DNA of 19,574 nt. Source: Nonlabens sp. GTDB lineage: Bacteria > Bacteroidota > Bacteroidia > Flavobacteriales > Flavobacteriaceae. The stretch covers positions 1 to 19,574 of the forward strand of contig JANQTO010000177.1 in NCBI GenBank assembly GCA_030731685.1, in the 5' to 3' direction. The translations under genes and the position numbers were made by a program. Positions 15,336-19,574 of the stretch are shown here, piece after piece. Every line of letters begins with the position of its first letter. Position 1 is the first letter of the stretch. Below the pieces are notes generated by a model. It was given only the letters and a program-made list of their open reading frames with translations. It did not search any database and was not told where the DNA came from.

Positions 15336-15578
15336 TTACAAATTAGATTCCCATAACTGTCCGCGATGGGGTTTTAAGGCGTCTCGCACAGGTAACATGA
15401 TAGATTCGTCCAGAGCCATAAACGCTATATGATGCATATCGCTTATAGCCTCAACTCCTGTTTTGAGCACTTCAAGTTTATTTGCCAGCACATATTCATC
15501 AAGGTGAATGAGATGGTGCGCAGCGGTTTGTTTTGCATGGGGCCCTTTAAAATCCCATATAAGTTTCAGTTTGCGCAT
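15336..15578 (-). CDS. Small hypothetical protein, 80 residues
   Basis: Starts MRKLKLIWDFKGPHAKQTAAHH and is soluble, with a high His content (HHLIHLDEYV, DMHHIAF) and an ending PVRDALKPHRGQLWESNL. I recall similar short proteins of unknown function in Flavobacteriia but cannot name a family. A TAAATTTG element lies 27 bp upstream of the ATG, and the gene is the first of a likely two-gene unit with the FAD dehydrogenase. The clustered His residues could bind a metal; that is only a guess. Confidence 0.68.
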   Translation of the reverse strand: MRKLKLIWDFKGPHAKQTAAHHLIHLDEYVLANKLEVLKTGVEAISDMHHIAFMALDESIMLPVRDALKPHRGQLWESNL

Positions 15579-15604
15579 ACGTAGTTTCTTGTTGGGTTTG
15601 GTTG

Positions 15605-15612
15605 CAAATTTA
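15605..15612 (-). promoter_or_regulatory. Candidate -7 promoter element for the 80-residue gene and FAD dehydrogenase
   Basis: Reading the - strand, TAAATTTG matches TAnnTTTG and lies 26 bp before the ATG. The -33 region has GTTTC instead of TTG. Confidence 0.5.
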
Positions 15613-15669
15613 GGCTATCTGTAGGTTTTGAAACATGTAATAAAATGAACTGTAGGATTGTCGTTAATA

Positions 15670-15685
15670 CGCTTTCGCGAAAGCG
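15670..15685. repeat. Dispersed palindrome, copy 3 (16 bp, intergenic)
   Basis: Perfect 16-bp core CGCTTTCGCGAAAGCG; the right flank keeps AAC as in copy 1 while the left flank differs. It lies in the gap between two - strand genes. Confidence 0.88.
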
Positions 15686-15721
15686 AACTCCATAACTAGC
15701 ATCGTCTTAAATTTTATCTGC

Positions 15722-15738
15722 ATTCAAGGTACTTGAAT
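15722..15738. other. Hairpin after the SRPBCC gene
   Basis: Perfect 7-bp arms ATTCAAG / CTTGAAT around GTA, 10 bp beyond the stop of the - strand SRPBCC gene. No T-run follows on that strand, so it is at best a weak terminator or an RNA-stabilising hairpin. Confidence 0.4.
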
Positions 15739-15747
15739 ATAAGTACA

Positions 15748-16197
15748 TTACAGCGACTCGGCAAAATTTTTGAAGTCGGCCATGAGCTGCTGGGTCTGTC
15801 CGGTGAACAAATCTGGTTTTGCTTTACTTACTAAACGCATCATTCCGGTAAATTTATAAGTGCTATTAGCTTCCCAAAGCGTAACTGGTTTGCCACTATC
15901 GCTGGTCGTTTCTTTAAAATTATTTGTTTGCTCATTTAAAACGCCGCTCGTGCGATAGGTTGCTTGCCAGGTGTGTGGTAAGTCGACTTGTGTTATTTGT
16001 TCAGTCATGTTGATGCTCGCACCCGCAATTTTGAGGGTCATGCTGCGCGTGCTACCTACACGGCCTATGCTAGAAGACGTGTTTTTAAATGATACGAGGT
16101 TTTTTTGCCAGTGTTTAAAATAATCCTGGTTATTGAAAATATCCATGACCTGATTTATGGGCAAATTGATAACGATACTGTGGCTTGATTTTAGCAT
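15748..16197 (-). CDS. SRPBCC (START/polyketide-cyclase fold) family protein
   Basis: About 149 residues from the chosen ATG at 16197. Another in-frame ATG at 16218 would add MLRLNPS, but family members usually begin a few residues before the first strand, here SSHSIVINLPINQVMDIF. The helix-grip pattern is visible: first strand IVINLP, helical QVMDIFNNQDYFKHWQ, strands with GSTRSMTLKIAG and MTEQITQVDLPHTWQATY, and a long C-terminal helix (TGQTQQLMADFKNFAESL). Such proteins bind lipids or other hydrophobic ligands, but the ligand cannot be predicted. It is transcribed away from the PPIase operon; the 121-bp gap between the two starts must hold promoters for both. Confidence 0.75.
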   Translation of the reverse strand: MLKSSHSIVINLPINQVMDIFNNQDYFKHWQKNLVSFKNTSSSIGRVGSTRSMTLKIAGASINMTEQITQVDLPHTWQATYRTSGVLNEQTNNFKETTSDSGKPVTLWEANSTYKFTGMMRLVSKAKPDLFTGQTQQLMADFKNFAESL

Positions 16198-16266
16198 ACT
16201 TGGGTTAAGTCGTAGCAATGTGAATTGCTTTACGGGTATTTATAATAAGGCGGCAAAGATGCCGTT

Positions 16267-16296
16267 TTGTATGCACTTTTAATAGTGTTATTTTTG
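16267..16296 (+). promoter_or_regulatory. Promoter of the PPIase operon
   Basis: A -33 TTG at 16267-16269, a 19-nt spacer and a -7 TATTTTTG at 16289-16296 match the Bacteroidota housekeeping promoter well. The expected start near 16303 gives a leader of about 16 nt before the ATG at 16319. Confidence 0.75.
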
Positions 16297-16318
16297 CGTT
16301 ATTAGATTTACCATTTAT

Positions 16319-18289
16319 ATGTACAGAATCAGTTTTTTAGTAGCCTTTATTTTTGCAGTGAGCATAGTAACTGCACAAAAGTTAGAAGATAAAACATTGC
16401 TTACCATCGACGGTAAAAATTACGACGCGGGAACCTTCATGCGTGTGTATTCTAAAAATTTAGACATCGTTAAGGACGAGTCCCAAAAAGACATAGACAA
16501 CTATATAGAACTTTATATAGACTACCGTTTGAAACTCATGCAGGCATACGAGCTCAAACTCGAGGAAGAAGACGCCTATAAAAAGGAATTACTTAATCAT
16601 AGAACTACACTAGCGCAAGGATACCTTACAGACAATCAAGTAACTGACGCGCTTGTTCAAGAAGCTTATGACCGTAGTAAAGTAGAACTTAAAGGTAGAC
16701 ACATTCTTATTATGGTAGAGCCAAGTGCGCTGCCACAGGACACGCTAAAAGCGTGGAACCGTATACAGGACATTAAAAAGGAACTAGACAAAGGAGCAGA
16801 TTTTGCTACTGTCGCCAGAGCAAAAAGCGAAGACCCTGGTGCCAGTAACGGTGGCGATTTAGGCTGGTTTGGACCATTTAGAATGGTTTATGAGTTTGAA
16901 ACTGCAGCTTATAATACCACGCCAGGAAATTACTCTAAACCTTTTCGTACAGATTTTGGGTACCACATCGTAAAGATAGAAGAGAAGCGTCCTGCTCGAG
17001 GCGAAGTGACCGTAGCGCATATCATGACATTTGACCCTAAGGAGTCTGAAGAGAAAACCGCTGCAAAACGTATTCAGGATATCTACAAGCAGTTGCAGGA
17101 AACCGGCAAGTTTGAAGAGCTTGCAAGAGAGTTCTCTGACGATTTAAACAGTGCAAATCAAGGTGGTAAACTCAACAAGTTTGGTACGGGTGGTATTAAC
17201 TCTACAAAATTTGAAGATGTTGCTTTTGGATTAAAAGCATCAGACGAGATTTCGCAACCCTTTGAGAGCGAATATGGCTGGCACATTGTCAAGCTTATGG
17301 AAAAACATCCGGTACAACCTTTTGAAGAACTCAAAAAACCACTTGCCGAAAAAATAAAAAAATCACCTCGTGCACGCCGTATTACTTCAGCTTTTACTGA
17401 CAAGCTTAAGAAACAATACAAGGTTACCATCAATGATGCAGAACTAAAAGCCATCAAATCAAACGTCACTGATAGCGTTTTGAGTGGTACGTGGACAAAT
17501 ACTAAAAATTATAAGAATTACAACACACCTGTTATGAACATGACGGGCAAGTCATGGACTGCTGGCGACTTTTACACCTATTTAGAAACACAGCAAAAAA
17601 AGGATTATACTCCTTACAAAACTAAAGAAGCTAAAATCCAGGCAGCATTTGACGGCTACGTAGAATCAAGCCTTATTGATTTTTACGACCAAAATCTAGA
17701 GCGTGACAATAAGGATTTTGCCTTTGTCTACAATGAGTACAAAGAAGGTATTTTGCTGTTTAATTTGCTAGAGAATAAAATATGGAATAGAGCCAAAGAA
17801 GATTCCCTAGGCCAGCAACAATATTTTGAAGCAAACAAAGAAAAGTATATCTGGAAACGTCGACTAGACCTTGTGCTTACACAAAACACCACCGAAGACG
17901 CTGCAAAGCAAGTAAAGCAAATGCTTGAAAAGAACATGCCACTGCAAGAAATTAAGGATGCATTGAATACAGACGGTCGTACCAAGGTCATGGTATCATC
18001 TGGAACGGTAGAAGAAAATTATAACAGGTTGCCCGACAATTTTAAGGTGCAGCTAGGCGTTTCTGACGTGTACAGTGACGAGTCAACAAACTTTTTCAAG
18101 GTCATACAAGTAAAGGAAATTATAGAGCCTAAGGCAAAAACGCTCGATGAGGCACGCGGTAGCGTTATAAACGACTACCAGCAACAATTAGAAAAGGACT
18201 GGTTGAGTAGCTTGCGAGATGGGCGTTCTATTAAAATTAATACAAAAGTATTAAAAGAAGTAAAGGCAAAATTAAGCACACGTGAATAA
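16319..18289 (+). CDS. Periplasmic peptidyl-prolyl isomerase with two parvulin domains
   Basis: A 656-residue protein with a Sec signal (MYRISFLVAFIFAVSIVTA, then QKLED). A SurA-like N-terminal helical region (about 20-120) is followed by two rotamase domains. The first, at about 125-226, contains KGRHILIMV, GGDLGWFGP and FGYHIVKIEE. The second, at about 229-335, contains EVTVAHIMTF, GGKLNKFGTGG and YGWHIVKLMEKHP. A charged C-terminal region of over 300 residues holds coiled-coil-like helices. It should act in the periplasm as a chaperone or isomerase for outer-membrane proteins such as SusC-type barrels. It is the first gene of a three-gene unit; its last 8 bp overlap the next gene. Confidence 0.88.
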   Translation: MYRISFLVAFIFAVSIVTAQKLEDKTLLTIDGKNYDAGTFMRVYSKNLDIVKDESQKDIDNYIELYIDYRLKLMQAYELKLEEEDAYKKELLNHRTTLAQGYLTDNQVTDALVQEAYDRSKVELKGRHILIMVEPSALPQDTLKAWNRIQDIKKELDKGADFATVARAKSEDPGASNGGDLGWFGPFRMVYEFETAAYNTTPGNYSKPFRTDFGYHIVKIEEKRPARGEVTVAHIMTFDPKESEEKTAAKRIQDIYKQLQETGKFEELAREFSDDLNSANQGGKLNKFGTGGINSTKFEDVAFGLKASDEISQPFESEYGWHIVKLMEKHPVQPFEELKKPLAEKIKKSPRARRITSAFTDKLKKQYKVTINDAELKAIKSNVTDSVLSGTWTNTKNYKNYNTPVMNMTGKSWTAGDFYTYLETQQKKDYTPYKTKEAKIQAAFDGYVESSLIDFYDQNLERDNKDFAFVYNEYKEGILLFNLLENKIWNRAKEDSLGQQQYFEANKEKYIWKRRLDLVLTQNTTEDAAKQVKQMLEKNMPLQEIKDALNTDGRTKVMVSSGTVEENYNRLPDNFKVQLGVSDVYSDESTNFFKVIQVKEIIEPKAKTLDEARGSVINDYQQQLEKDWLSSLRDGRSIKINTKVLKEVKAKLSTRE

Positions 18290-19133
18290 AATTATTACAG
18301 GCATTGCGGTTATATTTTTACTACAATCGTGTTCTTACTTTAAGAATACGGGAAACACCGATGGCTTTGTAACTCTCGAAGGTTATTCCCTTTCCAAAGA
18401 TGAAATTGCCGCATTATTACCCGATAATTACACGCCCGAAGATTCTGCTAAAATTGTAGATGCATTCATAGATCAGTGGGCGCTAGACCGCTTAATTTTT
18501 GAACGCTCTAAAGATAATATTGCTAAAGACGACCAAGAAAAACTGGACGAGCTAGTAGAAAAATACCGTATTGAGCTCTACTCGCAAACATATTTACAAG
18601 ACCTTACCTTACAAAAACTGGATACTGCATTAAGCAATAACGCCATTATAAAGTACTATGGCGATAATAAACAACAATTCAGGTTGAGCGAGGATTTGAT
18701 AAAATTCAAATACGTGCATCTTACGACCACACTCAACAACGTTTCTCAAGTAGAGCGCTTGTTCAACAGTAACTCAAAAGCGTCAAAACGTGAACTCGAC
18801 AGTATGAGTGTGGCTTTTAAAGGCGCATTTCTCAATGATAGCGTTTGGAACCGTAAAGGAGCACTTCTAGAACGCGTGAGCCGTATCACTCCAGATAATG
18901 AAAACTCCTATATAATAGCTGGCCGATATAGCAAGCTAGAAGACAGCGTTAGTGTATATTTGGTACGCGTAAATGACGTCCTTAAGAGAGGTGAAGTTGC
19001 GCCGCTGGAATTCATAAAACCCACAGTGAGAGAGGTCTTGTTAAACAAGAATAAACTCAGATATTTAAAAAAGATTCAAAACGAAATACTCGATGATGCA
19101 AAATCAAGTGATAAACTTAAAATCAATAGGTAA
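18282..19133 (+). CDS. PpiC/SurA-related lipoprotein, probable envelope chaperone
   Basis: A 283-residue protein starting at GTG, which overlaps the upstream stop in GTGAATAA. This start gives a proper lipoprotein signal (MNKIITGIAVIFLLQSC, lipobox LQSC), so I accept it. Most of the chain is helical and charged and resembles the SurA/PpiC N-terminal chaperone region (EEKLDELVEKYRIELYSQTYLQ-like helices and a NAIIKYYGDNKQQF segment). I do not see a clear parvulin domain with its GGxLGW motif, so isomerase activity is doubtful and a holdase role is more likely. Position between two PPIase genes supports a shared role in outer-membrane protein folding. Confidence 0.72.
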   Translation: MNKIITGIAVIFLLQSCSYFKNTGNTDGFVTLEGYSLSKDEIAALLPDNYTPEDSAKIVDAFIDQWALDRLIFERSKDNIAKDDQEKLDELVEKYRIELYSQTYLQDLTLQKLDTALSNNAIIKYYGDNKQQFRLSEDLIKFKYVHLTTTLNNVSQVERLFNSNSKASKRELDSMSVAFKGAFLNDSVWNRKGALLERVSRITPDNENSYIIAGRYSKLEDSVSVYLVRVNDVLKRGEVAPLEFIKPTVREVLLNKNKLRYLKKIQNEILDDAKSSDKLKINR

Positions 19134-19574
19134 GATAGCTTGTGCTGTTATTGTTTTCGCTTTCGCGAAAGCGACCTTAGCACAAACACCGGTTCAACAA
19201 GATGCTACCACCGCAAATGCTTTAGTTTCTAGCATGGCTAAATCTCGTGACACTGTTAAGCCTGGCGCAAAACGCTTTATGGTCGATGGCGTTACAGGTG
19301 TGATAGGTGACTACGTGATTCTTAACAGTGATATCGTTAGGGAATATACGAGCTACAAAAGGACCGTTCAAAACGGCGAGCTTACTAAATGTGAGCTCAT
19401 GGAAAGTATCTTACGTCAAAAGATGTATGCGCACCATGCAACTCAAGATAGTATCAATGTGAGTGATTCTGAGGTTCAAGATAGGACCTACAGAACAATT
19501 GAATATTTTAGAGGAGAATTAGGAGGAACGGTTTCAGATGCTGAGATTGCAAAGTTTTACCGCAAGGATAACAT
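19096..19574 (+). CDS. SurA-like peptidyl-prolyl isomerase / chaperone (3' end outside the window)
   Basis: The frame opens with ATG at 19096 inside the preceding gene (38-bp overlap) and runs to the window edge: 159 residues seen. The start MQNQVINLKSIGKIACAV, followed by IVFAFAKATLA and then QTPV, is a Sec signal peptide. The mature part contains VDGVTGVIGDYVILNSDI and CELMESILRQKMYAHHA, typical of the SurA N-terminal chaperone domain. The parvulin domains would lie beyond the edge. The signal-peptide core FAFAKA (residues 21-26) is encoded by a copy of the dispersed palindrome. The upstream start is supported by the complete signal sequence; no later ATG would provide one. Confidence 0.85.
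   Translation, partial: MQNQVINLKSIGKIACAVIVFAFAKATLAQTPVQQDATTANALVSSMAKSRDTVKPGAKRFMVDGVTGVIGDYVILNSDIVREYTSYKRTVQNGELTKCELMESILRQKMYAHHATQDSINVSDSEVQDRTYRTIEYFRGELGGTVSDAEIAKFYRKDN
19157..19174. repeat. Dispersed palindrome, copy 4 (18 bp, inside the SurA-like gene)
   Basis: Perfect 18-bp palindrome TCGCTTTCGCGAAAGCGA. It is read as FAFAKA here, a different frame from copy 2, and forms the hydrophobic core of the signal peptide. Confidence 0.9.

Noticed and set aside
1..19574. CRISPR array, insertion sequence, prophage or tRNA
   Set aside because: No regularly spaced repeats, transposase, integrase, phage structural gene or tRNA cloverleaf was seen; the four palindromes are too far apart for an array.

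Overview
The window looks like a chromosome segment from a marine member of the Flavobacteriaceae (Bacteroidota). The evidence is a C-terminal type IX secretion (T9SS) sorting domain, several TAnnTTTG-type -7 promoter elements, lipoprotein glycoside hydrolases, AT-rich DNA and a SurA/PpiC cluster typical of that group. The species cannot be named from the sequence alone.

Positions 1-12622 form the distal part of a polysaccharide utilisation locus for a laminarin-type beta-1,3/1,6-glucan, all on the + strand. In order they are: the 3' part of a surface glycan-binding protein (1-1233); a cytoplasmic GH149-type beta-1,3-oligoglucan phosphorylase (1380-4841); a GH17 lipoprotein (4910-6193); a GH30 lipoprotein, probably a beta-1,6-glucanase (6186-7694); a MelB-like GPH sugar:cation symporter with a complete GH17 domain fused to its cytosolic C-terminus (7700-10039); a stand-alone cytosolic GH17 paralogue (10042-10959); and, behind its own promoter, a secreted two-module glycan-binding protein with a T9SS tail (11258-12571), closed by a strong terminator. 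SusC/SusD would be expected left of the window.

The inferred pathway is as follows. Surface proteins hold the glucan. The lipoprotein GH30 and GH17 remove beta-1,6 branches and cut the beta-1,3 backbone. The symporter imports oligosaccharides, which the tethered and free GH17 enzymes process in the cytosol. The phosphorylase then releases glucose-1-phosphate. The transporter-hydrolase fusion is the most unusual element.

Positions 12623-13154 hold no convincing protein gene. They contain three TTAAC repeats at exact 10-bp spacing, a TAnnTTTG element and an intrinsic terminator, which together outline a possible regulated small RNA of about 135 nt.

Positions 13155-16197 are a separate neighbourhood: an 8-helix membrane protein, a convergent GlcD-type FAD dehydrogenase, an 80-residue hypothetical protein and an SRPBCC-domain protein (the last three on the - strand). 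Positions 16319-19574 are a + strand envelope-folding operon with three consecutive PpiC/SurA-type proteins, the third cut by the window edge.

A perfect palindrome with core CGCTTTCGCGAAAGCG occurs four times. Two copies are intergenic and two lie inside coding sequence in different reading frames, one of them forming part of a signal peptide. It looks like a genome-wide dispersed element.
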